Assembly: GCA_009760855.2 (NCBI GenBank)
Contig: WPIO01000015.1
Location: forward strand, 6,416,501-6,480,500
DNA: 64,000 nucleotides
Direction: 5' to 3'
Origin: Cristatella mucedo
Lineage: Eukaryota > Bryozoa > Phylactolaemata > Cristatellidae
Shown: positions 54,512-64,000 of the stretch, in pieces
Numbering within the stretch: the stretch's first letter is position 1
How the letters are laid out: each line of letters starts with the position of its first letter
Program-made: the position numbers and the translations under genes
Notes under the pieces: generated by a model
Database searches by the model: none
The model's input: the letters and a program-made list of their open reading frames with translations, nothing else
What the model was told of the DNA's origin: nothing

Positions 54512-55717
54512 CTATCCATCTAGGGCGACAGGTTTATTCAGCTTATTTGGCGTGGAGGTTTTCTTATAGTTTTCCCATAAGGCGGATATGATCTCAGAGA
54601 CGATAAGGTCGTTGCTATTTTTGGCAGTCAGCTGCAACACCATCACCCCGTCATGCTTTAGATAGTCGTACACGAACTGCTTCACCAGTTCAGGCTCTGC
54701 TAAGCTGTTCTTTATCTTGTCAGTGTTCCTCAGATAACGCTTGATGTAAGCCATTCTGTTCGTGGCAAACAACGACCAAACTACGCTTATCAGGCTAAAA
54801 ATAGACATAGCTGCAACGAAAAGAAACCACAGCCATAGAAAAGTGTAGATCTTCTCGTTGAACACGTTAATCGTCAGTGCGCACTGCACTGTATAAGTGT
54901 GAAAGTTCGACAATTGACGAACATCGAAGTCACAAAGAGTCACAATAGGGAATATGTGGGTAACACTAGTTTTCGTTTGAGTCCAAATGCTATGTACCAT
55001 GTCTATACCATACCACATCCGGTCTGGATCGTTATAGCCGATCAGTACGTTGATGAACCACAGCTGACCGATGGCATTGGTTATGTAGAGAAGCTTGACG
55101 AAGATGTAGAGACAGACCAAATAGTTTCCATGCAGGCGTCCACGAGTAAGTATGCAGCGGCACCTCGACAGCCACTGGCAGAATTTCCAAGAGCAGATGT
55201 GGCTGTACTCTTCCTGATAGCTGAGCGACCTGTCGATGTGACGAATGAGAAAATTAATCGTCTTGTCGCGGACGTCGGGGTTTATGTGCTCGACGCTGGA
55301 CACGAGCAGCACCATGCGGTTAACGTCCATGCCACTGCGGTTGTTGAACATGCCCCAAACGAGTGACGGCATGTGGAACATGAGTGCGTGCAGGACGAGA
55401 ATTAAAGGAATCCACTGGTAGTAGCCGATGATGTTCTCTCGGGGCTGGTCCTGCCCCGGCGCCAACTGCCTCACCGGCACGTAGTAGGTATTCGACACAA
55501 AGCAGATGTGATTCGTGTAATCTACCATCGTTTGTGTGAATACGTCCGGGCACCAGCATGTGATAGGGTCACCAACGTACTGCTTAGCGCTGACGACGAC
55601 CATGAAGATGATGCAGAGAATCACAGTGTAGCGATGGCTGAGCCTGTCGCAGAAGCCATCGTCCCAGCGGAGCGAGAACTTGGAGATCTTGCTAGCCGCA
55701 TCGAGAAAGCCTTGCAT
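54512..55717 (-). CDS. innexin (gap-junction channel protein)
   Basis: Innexins form invertebrate gap junctions and hemichannels in the plasma membrane. From the ATG at 55715-55717 the protein has 401 residues, normal for the family. It shows the N-terminal RWDDGFCDRLSHRYTV, TM1 (about 30-46), and extracellular loop 1 with QYVGDPITCWCP (Cys 54, 56) and Cys 72 in HICFVSNTYYVP. The signature YYQW (99-102) leads into TM2, then comes a cytoplasmic loop, TM3 (about 199-227), loop 2 with TLCDFDV and YTVQCAL (Cys 262, 279), INVFNEKIYTFLWLW into TM4, and a cytoplasmic tail. The frame continues 8 codons upstream to a TTG, but TTTATTTAAACAG, a good splice acceptor, ends immediately before CATGCAAG. The ATG is therefore probably just inside a spliced exon, perhaps with a 5' UTR exon upstream. 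It is intact and looks functional. Confidence 0.93.
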   Translation of the reverse strand: MQGFLDAASKISKFSLRWDDGFCDRLSHRYTVILCIIFMVVVSAKQYVGDPITCWCPDVFTQTMVDYTNHICFVSNTYYVPVRQLAPGQDQPRENIIGYYQWIPLILVLHALMFHMPSLVWGMFNNRSGMDVNRMVLLVSSVEHINPDVRDKTINFLIRHIDRSLSYQEEYSHICSWKFCQWLSRCRCILTRGRLHGNYLVCLYIFVKLLYITNAIGQLWFINVLIGYNDPDRMWYGIDMVHSIWTQTKTSVTHIFPIVTLCDFDVRQLSNFHTYTVQCALTINVFNEKIYTFLWLWFLFVAAMSIFSLISVVWSLFATNRMAYIKRYLRNTDKIKNSLAEPELVKQFVYDYLKHDGVMVLQLTAKNSNDLIVSEIISALWENYKKTSTPNKLNKPVALDG

Positions 55718-55741
55718 GCTGTTTAAATAAAGCAGAGACAA

Positions 55742-56130
55742 GTGTCATTTTCAAGGTTTAGATACGTTAAGTGCTCCTGCGAAAGTGCTTGTCGGCCATT
55801 TAGTCTCGATGCTCTGTCGGTTTTGGTATTCCTGCATTACATTTACAATAAGCGATTAAAAAACATGCCGTGGTCTGCATCTATATATGTGCCCGCTTCT
55901 GTATGTATTCAAGTATGAACGTGAATGCCACACGTAAATATCGTGTGCGTAAATATGAATCGGTAACGTGATGCACTGTTTCACAAGTACCCACCAGTAA
56001 CTAACAGGCAAGTGACTCCAAAATTGTATAAAAATGCACTGCCCGACATTTCCTTGCAACAATGTGGCGAAAGACAAACAATTCAAGATGGCACTTGATT
56101 AAAGTTTAACTAAGGTATTTCACCCAGAGT
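55742..56130. other. region upstream of the innexin, nothing recognised
   Basis: Should hold the innexin 5' UTR exon or promoter if the splice acceptor at the start codon is used. No TATA box or exon could be identified. Confidence 0.3.
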
Positions 56131-56250
56131 TTAGTTAAGGTGCTCACCCTGACCAAGGTCATGCCGAGATCGTGGGCTGGAGTCGCATGGCACACGCGAA
56201 GCACCTGAATAGAGATCAAACTCTCTTAGGACATTGCATAAATGAAGTAT
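56131..56250 (+). mobile_element. SINE-1, diverged copy
   Basis: Head agtttagttaaggtgctcac, box-B-like gatcgtgggctggagtcgca, tail gaagcacctgaatagagatc and ctctcttaggacattgcata. Hairpin pairing is partly lost. Confidence 0.65.
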
Positions 56251-57344
56251 ACTTTCTATCCGTTTACTCATTATCATTACTTTTTGATGTACATTTTTGT
56301 AAAGAAGACTGTTTCAAAACACTTACAGTTTTATGGGTACTAGAGGTGGGACTCAAGCCTTTGACGTGGAGCTTCATAGGTGCCGTTTATCATTTTGATC
56401 TTCCGACCTCACTAGTTTTGATGGACGCATACTCTGCTCTCGAAGGACGCCTGCTGTAATTATCTCACGTCAAAGGATAACCGCTAGTTTTAGAAGGAAG
56501 ATGAGTTTTGAGGTCGCTTGCGATAGTGCAAATTAGCATGAGTGTCACAATTCTTTCCACGTTAACTTATTGCACCAGAGAAATTGGTTCTTTCTCAATA
56601 TTTTTTGGTAGCAAGCGCAACCAAAAATTGCCTGTATCCAGAAAACAGCACATACATAACTTAAATTTTTATATCAATAATCGAGCTATGAACTTTAATT
56701 TTTGCGTAAGAGAAATTTAAAGATTATAGTTTGGGCCTTGGAAATTTGAAGCCTGCACAAACTTCTTGCTTCACGGTTCCCGTAAGGCAGTAAAAATTGC
56801 CGTTGGAGCTGAAAAACGGTCTGACGACCGAGAGTAAAGCCGTAAGGGTGAAATCATTTCTACGCTTTGATTCAAGGGCCTTTACAAATGTCAACTTCAC
56901 CATTTTATGGGGGTTTGGTCTATTTCTGTGAAGGTTTAGTAGCTTTTAGTCTTTTACATTGCATTAGAAGGCCCTGGAGGCAGAATTTACGCCTAATAAC
57001 TCTCATGTTAATGGTGTAAACTGACACTTAGCAGCGCCTGGGTTCCCTTTGTGTCGGTCTAGAAAAGGATCAAATAAATACTCATTTTCTTCATTGACTG
57101 ATTTACTTTGTTGAAGGCCATCAGATGGCCGATTGGTTGGTTTTAAAAATTCTGAAAGCTGATATCATGCACTCGACTGCAGAAAGCCCCTGGACAAAAC
57201 GTTAGCTAATGAGACGTTTGCTGAGTGTACCTTTTAATTGGACCCTGCCACTAAAACACACCACTGTAAAATGCTAGGTCTGGTAGGAGATTGGTCTTAA
57301 ATTGATCCGCTGGGCTTATGTTACACTGCTACCGGAGGAGACAC
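56251..57344. other. no recognised gene or repeat
   Basis: About 1.1 kb of AT-rich sequence. Frames such as 56172-56459 and 56508-56720 have no motif I can name. Confidence 0.4.
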
Positions 57345-57505
57345 TGTCTGAGCATAGGCGCACTCAAAATTCACGATCCAGGGTAATTACTTCGAGTCCT
57401 GCAGCAGGCATTTCTTTATTGCCTACTGCAAGCAATGGGGTAGCTGCTAAGGCTTCTCTTCTACTATATAAATGAAGCTTTTCAATTCTCCGGCCTATAC
57501 TTTAA
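57345..57505 (+). mobile_element. SINE-2, diverged copy
   Basis: Box-B-like cttcgagtcctgcagcaggc, body attgcctactgcaagcaatg and gctaaggcttctcttctact, end gaagcttttcaattctcc. Confidence 0.6.
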
Positions 57506-57755
57506 TTAACTGTAGCCTTAAAAAAATTCAATGAGAAGGCCGATTGTGCAATGCATCCTTGCCTTTAAAACGAAGTCGTTTCTTTGCTTTACCGAAGCCC
57601 ACTAATATAGCAAATCAAAGCTACTGTATATCAAAGTCTGGATACATGGCAATATCAATACGAATAGATCAGAGAGAGCAATATAAAGACACAAAAGAGG
57701 CTCTGATGCATAGCTTTTTGCTGCTGGCCTAGGCTACGCAGCGTTTCAGCGGAAA

Positions 57756-58645
57756 ATGTAATGTATCTATGTCTTTAACTCCACAAAGCCAAAAAAGACT
57801 ATGTGGGTGTTATGCAGGAGAGTTTTGTATAGAGCCCCATAGCCTCAGCGGCTTTTGGTGCACATTCCGAGGCCAACAGACGTCGTCTCACGCAACAAAG
57901 AGAAAGTGGGAAGCATAGCAGAGTCAGAAGAGCAGTTGAGGTAGCGAGTAGCATGGAAGTAGCAGCTCAGGACATCTGGAAAGGATGAGCCATAGTCGGC
58001 AGCAGGAGTGTAGTTGTTGCTGTGAAAGCATTTCGAAAGCAAGTTCCACAGTCTAGAACCTGCAGGGCTAAAGCTTGTGCTGCTAACGGTCTTTAAGTGG
58101 GGAATGGAATAATAAAACAGCTAATTTATTGTCTAGACAGGACCTGAAGGCACGAAGAGGCTGAAACTGGCGAAGAAGTTCAGCTAGGTGTGGAGGAGCC
58201 AAGCTGTGGCGCGCCTTGTGCGTCAGCATAAGAACTTCGCCCTGTATCCGTTGATCAGCCGGCAGCCATCCTAGCTCACTTAGTAAAGGAGACACGTCAA
58301 GTCTCTGGAATTTTTAAACTAGCCTTGCAGCCATATTCATAGCCAGCTGCAGTGGTCTAGTTGCTTTTGTAATAGCCCAGCCAAAAAGGAATTACAATAA
58401 TCAAGCCGAGTCAGAATTAAGGAGCTAGTTAAATTTTTCGCAAGTTACTGTAGAATAAAGCTTCTAGTCTTAGATAGGGATCGGACGTGATGGCAAGCTG
58501 CAGAAGTAGTCTTCTGAATGAAGCTCTTAAAATTGAGGCAGCTTTCAAAAATGGCGCCTAAATTTCGAGCACGCTGTGATGATCTCACAACAGCATCACC
58601 TATTAAAAGAGCAAGCCCAGCTGACAACGGCTCGAGTCGCAAAAC
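57756..58645 (-). mobile_element. LINE-B copy, 5'-truncated
   Basis: Starts with the LINE-B 3' end (atgtatctatgtctttaact) and runs on the minus strand through the RT tail (MSPLLSELGWLPADQRIQGE) to LLIGDAVVRSSQRARNLG. Frames are broken. It is truncated at about 58645. Confidence 0.85.
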
Positions 58646-59060
58646 AAATAATCGCCCAACTATACTGTTTCAGAACTCAGCTGCTAGGCTCCTACTGTGG
58701 AAACAGTCGAAACTAACTAGGCGCCAGGTAGGACGTGGCATCTTTTTGCTAAGTGCCTAAGCGACTCCTTAATGGGTCTCCACAGTTCGACTAACGACAG
58801 TCTACCATCTATTGCGTGTTGAATTATTAGAAGTGCTTAATTCTTGGCAGTCCGCTGCAGGTAAGGCTGCCATGTTTAATTCGTTTTTTCCATCCCTGGT
58901 ATATGCACCTAGTGTGTGGCATGGTGAGTTGTCTGTACATATCGATGGCATGAGCTTTTAATGTAAGGTTTTCCATTATAGCTCTAAAATGCTTGGTTGA
59001 ACACTTGTTGCTACCATTTAGGTATTTCTCTAATTGTATATGCTCGCATCACAGGATACA
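58646..59060. other. no recognised gene or repeat
   Basis: About 400 bp behind the truncated LINE-B. No motif seen. Confidence 0.35.
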
Positions 59061-59069
59061 TTTCTCTGC

Positions 59070-59106
59070 CTCTCTGTCTGTCTGTCTCTTTCTCTCTGTC
59101 TGTCTA

Positions 59107-59191
<85 letters not shown>
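59070..59191. repeat. (TC)n microsatellite
   Basis: A perfect TC run from about 59112 to 59191 after a TCTG-rich lead. Ser-Leu and Arg-Glu frames across it are artefacts. Confidence 0.95.
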
Positions 59192-59196
<5 letters not shown>

Positions 59197-59814
59197 TCCA
59201 CAAATTATCATCATGCGTCAAGGTGCTGGAGAGATGAAGCAATATATTAGGCCCGAACGCTCATTTTCCAATAGATGTTACACATAATCGCAGTACAGAA
59301 TCAGCACTGATTTGATACGAAACATCAATAAGTCTGTCCGTAACTTATTATCATGCGTATTTTGTTGTTAAGTTTTTCAATGCACCAGCCAGGCTCTTTT
59401 TAATACTGCCTCTCGGTTGAGGCTGTAACCCGCCAAATAATCTTTGGAGATCAGACATGAAGCTCTTAAACTAGCAAAGCCTGCTACCAAATCCCGACTG
59501 ACTGTCCGATGTCTCTCCATTTTATGACTTTTAGAAAACAAGCTGGAATCACACCTGTACCATGCAGCTTTTGCTGGATCTGCATGGATTTTCCGTAGTC
59601 GGCTCATGCATGCTCACGCTATCCCTAGAGCTAAACATATTGTCCTGCATCTCGACAGCCAACGCAAAAGCATAAAAACTTGCCCATTTTGCCCACAGTG
59701 TTACGTAAAGAGTTTACTATTATTTTCATAACACTTATTGCTGTTACTAAGTAAGGCAGGTGAGCTTAAGCGAGCGAAGAATGAGCTGGTCTTCACGCCA
59801 CCAGAGGCAGACCG

Positions 59815-60425
59815 ATACAGAATGTGCAGCTGCAGGCATTGCAGGCTTCTCTTCTTTCTTTAACTCTTCGGGCCCAAACCAGAAATAAATAGTGAACATT
59901 TAGGGTCGAATCAAACGAGAAGAAGGCCAGTAACGACCCTTACACCGATTCGTGAAAGGGGTTCTGCCTGTTGTCTGGTCGTAGGGCGCTTAACTAAATC
60001 TACGACTTATGCACAAGTCAGCAAGGCAAGGTTCCTGGTTAAAAAGTACCACAAACTCACATACTTACATCAGTTGCTTTTATCGAAAGCGTCCGTGGAA
60101 CAAACTCAAGTGTCAGGAACTCGCATACAACTGGAAACTATCCTGTGACCTGGTGATTCATTTCCGCATAGCGGATGAGGGAAGTCGAGATTAAACAGCA
60201 TGAAGAATTTTATAGTGTCAATAAAAGCCACTACGAAAACAGAAGCACGTCTCATCCAAACTGCTGGCGCGTGTTTATGGTAAGCACGTTTTATGGTAAG
60301 CCCATGGCGGTGCAAGAGAGCCTTTGAACACTTGGAGAAAGCTAGGCCGTTTGCTATCTTTTCTGTTGAGGTGTGCCTCGCAGACAGGTAGTAGTGGGCT
60401 TGGCCTGGCCGCTGAGGGCGTCATA
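59815..60425 (+). repeat. module X/Y copy 5
   Basis: Uninterrupted but diverged: gggtcgaatcaaacgagaag, cttacatcagttgctttt, gacctggtgattcat, AATAAAAGCCACT at 60220, then gagagcctttgaacacttgg and the Y part to about 60410. 59200-59814 before it shows nothing recognisable. Confidence 0.65.
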
Positions 60426-60435
60426 AAATGTATAG

Positions 60436-60835
60436 TAGTAATAATAATAATAATAAAGTTGTATAGCACCACAGAGAACTCTAGCTCTTTCTAGGCACTT
60501 CACACTTTCACCAAACCAGGCACAATTAAAATGGTAGTGCTAGCATGTTCAATTTCAGCTAGCATAACTTGTTTAGAGGTGTGAGGATGCACTGGGTGAG
60601 CATGCAAATTATAGTTAGTGGCAGCATGCAGTATCAATACGCATAGGCATATAAAGGACAAATCCTTAATTACCCTCTAAATTATGGGTTAAATAGATGT
60701 GTTCAACCTCTTTTTAAAGGAGGTTAAGTCATAGTGATGCCAGAGGAAAGTGAGCTCCGGGCTTTGAGAGCATACGAACTAAAGCAAGCTCTGAAAAGGA
60801 TTTGAGGTGTAAGCTACCTATAGGTAAACGATGCA
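60436..60835 (-). mobile_element. LINE-A 3' fragment
   Basis: (TAA)n tail (60437-60455), hairpin region and 3' UTR on the minus strand, strongly diverged. It is followed directly by a plus-strand LINE-A. Confidence 0.75.
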
Positions 60836-61530
60836 TTTGCGACATTCCGTCTTGACTACTGTACCTCGCGGCTTGCTGGCCTACCGGCCTGTGCACTCGG
60901 GCACTTACAGCTGGTGAAAAACTCTGCAGCTAGCTTTGTCTACCATGAGCGCGGCATTTGCCATATCACACCACTTCTCGCCGATCCGCACTAGCTAGCA
61001 GTCAAGCAACGCGTCGACTTAAAAGTTGTTTCACTCATTTTAAGTTCCCTACATTCTTTAGCTCCAGCCTACCTTATCAGATCTACTCACCCACCGTGCT
61101 AAGCCTCGCACAACCCGCTTTTCGGAATCCTACTGTTTAACCATACCACGTACGAACCTCAAATCGTTTGGAGACTATGCCTTTAGTTCGTATGCTCCCG
61201 AAGCCTGGAACTCACTCCCGATATCAGCCATAACATTCCTGACTTGACCACATTTAAAAAGAAATTAAACGCACTTACTTATGATAACATTTAGTGGGTC
61301 TCTGTGATGTGTCCTTCGTTTGCTTATGTATGCTGGCACTCTTGCATGCTATCACTGACCACACTTGCATGCTGACCCTATACATGTCACTCCCTACCAT
61401 GTGATTCTTGTTGTTTTTTAAGCATGCCACCCCTTGACATGAGATCGTGCTTCCTTTTCGGCAAATTTAAAGCGATTAGAAAGGGATGAAGTTCTCTGAG
61501 GAGCTTTATCAAATGTATTATGATTGTTAT
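60836..61530 (+). mobile_element. LINE-A 3' third, plus orientation
   Basis: RT tail (cttgactactgtacctcgcg, ctggcctaccggcctgtgca), ORF2 end, 3' UTR and hairpin (agcgattagaaagggatgaa, gttctctgaggagctttatc), tail attatgattgttatt. Confidence 0.8.
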
Positions 61531-61625
61531 TTTTCTTGGCAATTACATCGTTAAGAGAGTGAGTATAAACCGATTGTTATTTTTTTTCTTGGCAATTACA
61601 TCGTTAAGAGAGTGAGTATAAGCCG
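61523..61625. repeat. tandem duplication, about 50 bp x 2
   Basis: Two copies of gattgttattttt followed by cttggcaattacatcgttaa and gagagtgagtataa, at 61523-61572 and 61573-61625. They span the junction between the plus-strand LINE-A tail and a minus-strand LINE-A. Confidence 0.85.
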
Positions 61626-61690
61626 TAAAAAGAACTGGAGTTAGCATTGAGCCCTGAGCTACCCCACACAGTGGTCTCCCGTTTACGTAC
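61536..61690 (-). mobile_element. LINE-A RT fragment
   Basis: Minus-strand codons read GVAQGSMLTPVLFTAYTHSL, matching GVPQGSVLGPVLFTVYTLPL. Both ends are truncated. Confidence 0.7.
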
Positions 61691-61956
61691 GGAAGTTGAA
61701 CCAGCGAAGTTCGTGGGTGCGTAGCCGATAGTGCATACTTTTTTTGTATGGGGCGCATTTTCAGAAGCTCTTGCCTGTACCGGACAGCACGGTGTGTATT
61801 GTGAGGCGCACATGCAATCTGACGTATTCATTCAACATCTGTGTGTTGTTTGTTGGTGACATGCCACGGGTGTCTCTGTTTCCGCTTTCTGTTTGTCGTA
61901 TGATTTACCTGTCTCGTTTGTTAAACCTGCCCCATTCCTCAAAGCTTTGATTTTTT

Positions 61957-62700
61957 ATGACGTCAAAGAAACTGAACAGCAAGCGCCTCAATCAGTGCTG
62001 CGAAATCATCTCGAAGCTAAGCAAAGCGTCTGCTCCAAAGCCATTGTTCGGTAGTACGACGTTAGTGAAGGCACCGTCAGAAAGATTCGGGAGAACCGTA
62101 AAGCGATCCAAGAACGATCTGCCCTGATAACTGAAGAGGCTAATTAGAAGACTTTTCGAGCGTCAGATGGACGATTTAGGTAGCTTGAGGACATAGATTT
62201 TGTCTGGATTGAGAGCATGCGTCGCACCAGCCTTCTTCCACATCTCTCACCTTGGCTAAAGCGAAAAGCATTGCTCCCAGCCTCTCAATTCCAAAATCTG
62301 ATTTTAAGGTATATTCGTAATGGTTAAGTGGATTCAGATTTCGGCGTGGATTGCATCAGCTCTTCCTTCACGGAGAAGGTGCAGAGTTTACAAGAACGAT
62401 CCAGAATTGCTGGTTGCTTTAGAAAACCTTTAAGCGATAATCGCACAATATGACCTTGAAATGTCTGCAACATGGACGAGACCAGTGTTTTGTCGATTGC
62501 TTCCAAGACATATTCTTTCTATACCAGACGAGGTATTTCAACCACTAGAGGCAAAAAGAAATCGAAAGATCGATTTCTCTGATTTTTTCCGCCTCCACAA
62601 CCGGAATTCACACAATTCCTCGTGCTTTGATCGGAAAACCCAAAGAACCAGCTTGTATTAAGGACCGACATTGGCCAGCTGCAATGCGACAGACTCTTGC
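61957..62700 (+). pseudogene. pogo/Tigger-type (CENP-B-like) transposase relic
   Basis: A DDE transposase of the Tc1/mariner superfamily, pogo branch. From ATG 61957 the frame reads MTSKKLNSKRLNQCCEIISK, the start of a CENP-B N-terminal helix-turn-helix. After a frameshift it continues YDVSEGTVRKIRENRKAIQE (about 62070-62130) and then KTFRASDGRF and IDFVWIESMRR, the second DNA-binding part. Near 62460-62510 is CNMDETSV, with the first catalytic Asp. Then come KKKSKDRFL and LVLIGKPKEPACIKD (about 62620-62670), the conserved SKDR and IGK-x-x-x-P-x-C blocks. Several stops and frameshifts separate the pieces. Terminal inverted repeats were not found. Confidence 0.75.
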
Positions 62701-62936
62701 AGCCTCCGAGTACAGCTCGGAGACCTTGCGAGGGCTCAGACTGCCTAAGCAGCCGAAGGCTCACGAGTGCTGGAGGGCAGACGATGACTCGGCAGATGAC
62801 TCGGCAGTCCTGACCAAATCAATGCATTGGCGGCATCTGTGGGGACTTCCGTCTACCACAAAATGCCGCCAGCTGTCTGGCGGGTTCCGGACAAACAATG
62901 GCCCGACAGTGCGAAAAAAACGCATGCGTGGAATAT

Positions 62937-63795
62937 AATATTAATATTAATAATAATAATGCACTTGATAAAGCGCCCTCAGAGAACTCAATCTCTCTCT
63001 AGGCGCTTTACATTTGCTGCAAAGGGAAATGCAATTGAATGGTGAGTAATATCATGCTTGATAAACAAACAAAATGAATAACATGGTTGGAGGTGACATG
63101 CAGTGGGTCAGCTTGCAAATGTGGTTAGTGGCAGCATGCACGGTGTCAACACACATAAGCACATCAATGATGAATTACAAGGACCCACTAAATGCTGTCC
63201 TAAATAGGAGTGTTCTTAAGTGCTCTTTAAATCTGGTCAGGTCAGGGGATATTCCTACGCAAGTCGGGAGGAAGTTCCAGGCTTTGGAAGCATACGAACT
63301 AAATGCAGGGTCTCCACAAAGGATTTGAGGTTTGTACGAGGTATTTGTAGACTGATGGATTCCGAAAGCGGGTGGTATGATGCTCGGCCTGGTGGGGGAG
63401 TATACCTGAGAGATAGGCTGGAGCCAAAGAATGCAGTGACCTAAAAGTGAGCGACTAAACCTTGAAGTCAATCCGTTGAGGAACTGGTAGCCAGTGCAGG
63501 TCGGAGAGAAGTGGAGTAACATGGCAACTGCGACGCTGACCACAGACAAGCCTAGCTGAGGAGTTTTGCACCAGCTGCAATCGCCTGATCGCACGTGCTG
63601 GTATGCCAGTAAGCAGTGAGTTGCAGAAGTCGAGACGGGGTGTCACGAATGCATGGACCAACTTGAACGTGGTATCCTTATCTAAATAAGCCCAGATTTT
63701 ATCAATGTCATGAAGCTGAAAATAGGCAGATTTGACTGTGGAGCTGATATGGTCGTCTAACGAGAGGTCGCTTTTGAAAATGACACCTAGATATA
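62937..63795 (-). mobile_element. LINE-A copy, 5'-truncated
   Basis: (TTA/TAA)n tail at 62937-62960, intact hairpin, 3' UTR and RT tail in broken minus-strand frames (LVCGQRRSCHVTPLLSDLHW). It is truncated at about 63795 and close in sequence to the 52258 copy. Confidence 0.88.
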
Positions 63796-64000
63796 AGGGC
63801 TGCGGAAGGAGTACAACCGGGAGAGGAGGGCTAGATCCTTTGACCTCGGCAGCCGTCTAGTGTGTGTAGACTTGGCTTTGCCGGCGTAGTTTGGAATACA
63901 GGTTATGATGTTGGAGCCAGCAGGTTTGTTGCTCGGTCGCCCTATCCAGCCTGACGGTGCATCGTTCGGAGAGCTGTCACACCAGCTCCTTATTTTAATC
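63796..64000. other. unassigned end of window
   Basis: 205 bp, moderately GC-rich, not matching any repeat found here. Too short to judge. Confidence 0.3.

Noticed and set aside
54899-55366. 155-codon plus-strand frame inside the innexin
   Set aside because: Antisense shadow of the innexin coding region; it contains no recognisable motif.
62627-62938. 103-codon plus-strand frame read as a free-standing gene
   Set aside because: Its start overlaps the pogo IGK-x-x-x-P block in the same frame, so it is the tail of the broken transposase or adjacent non-coding DNA.
1-64000. CRISPR arrays, operons, bacterial promoters, rRNA genes
   Set aside because: No regularly spaced direct repeats with unique spacers, no bacterial gene organisation and no rRNA-like sequence; introns and LINE/SINE content show a eukaryotic genome.

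Overview
The window looks like a repeat-rich invertebrate (protostome) nuclear genome. Genes are split by introns with GT/AG borders. There are long dinucleotide microsatellites and many 5'-truncated non-LTR retrotransposons (LINEs), tRNA-headed SINEs and DNA-transposon relics. A clear innexin, a gap-junction family of invertebrates, has a first extracellular loop of the kind I associate with molluscs and annelids (a paired-Cys motif followed by Asn-Thr-Tyr-Tyr). My best guess is a lophotrochozoan, but species and phylum are inference.

Host genes are few. (1) Positions 133-9330, minus strand: at least four exons of an immunoglobulin-superfamily gene. The exons are separated by 1.7-3.4 kb introns, their phases match at every junction, and the gene runs off the left edge. 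A possible signal-peptide exon lies at 9425-9490. (2) 54512-55717, minus strand: an innexin in one long exon with an AATAAA signal downstream. Two protein-like but unidentified segments lie at 53905-54180 and 44091-44408.

Most of the rest is nested transposable elements. LINE-A (L2/CR1-group RT) has more than 25 fragments, mostly on the minus strand; the best copy is 52258-53895. LINE-B (related, different 3' end) is best at 18455-20955, with four stop codons and a damaged catalytic motif. SINE-1 has a tRNA-like head and ends in the same two-stem hairpin as LINE-A, so LINE-A probably mobilises it. SINE-2 is a second tRNA-headed family. DNA transposons are a ZMYM1/DUF4371-type hAT relic with recognisable ends (28332-30274, second copy 50110-50575), a pogo/Tigger relic (61957-62700), and a 188-bp hAT MITE resembling the horizontally transferred SPIN/URR1 group (44724-44911).

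The most unusual structure is an undescribed family of about 1 kb, here called module X/Y. It is present five times, always on the plus strand. Every copy keeps an AATAAAAG signal, and the most intact copy has a TATA box 533 bp upstream. Two copies (24334-25935 and 31640-34740) are interrupted by a minus-strand LINE-A at the same point with the same truncation. The nested unit therefore seems to have been copied as a block.

Layout: 1-9.5 kb Ig gene with LINEs in its introns; 11.3-16.3 kb LINE-A and SINEs; 16.3-21.2 kb module X copies with SINE-1 and LINE-B inside; 22-25.9 kb LINE tails, SINE-2, module X copy 3; 28.3-30.3 kb hAT; 31.6-36.7 kb module X copy 4 and LINE-A; 37.8-38.5 kb old LINE-A; 38.5-42.2 kb nothing recognised; 42.2-46.1 kb a long rearranged LINE-A carrying a captured ORF and the SPIN-like MITE; 46-53.9 kb LINE-A/LINE-B/hAT/SINE-2 mosaic; 54.5-55.7 kb innexin; 57.3-64 kb SINE-2, LINE-B, module X copy 5, LINE-A, pogo, LINE-A.
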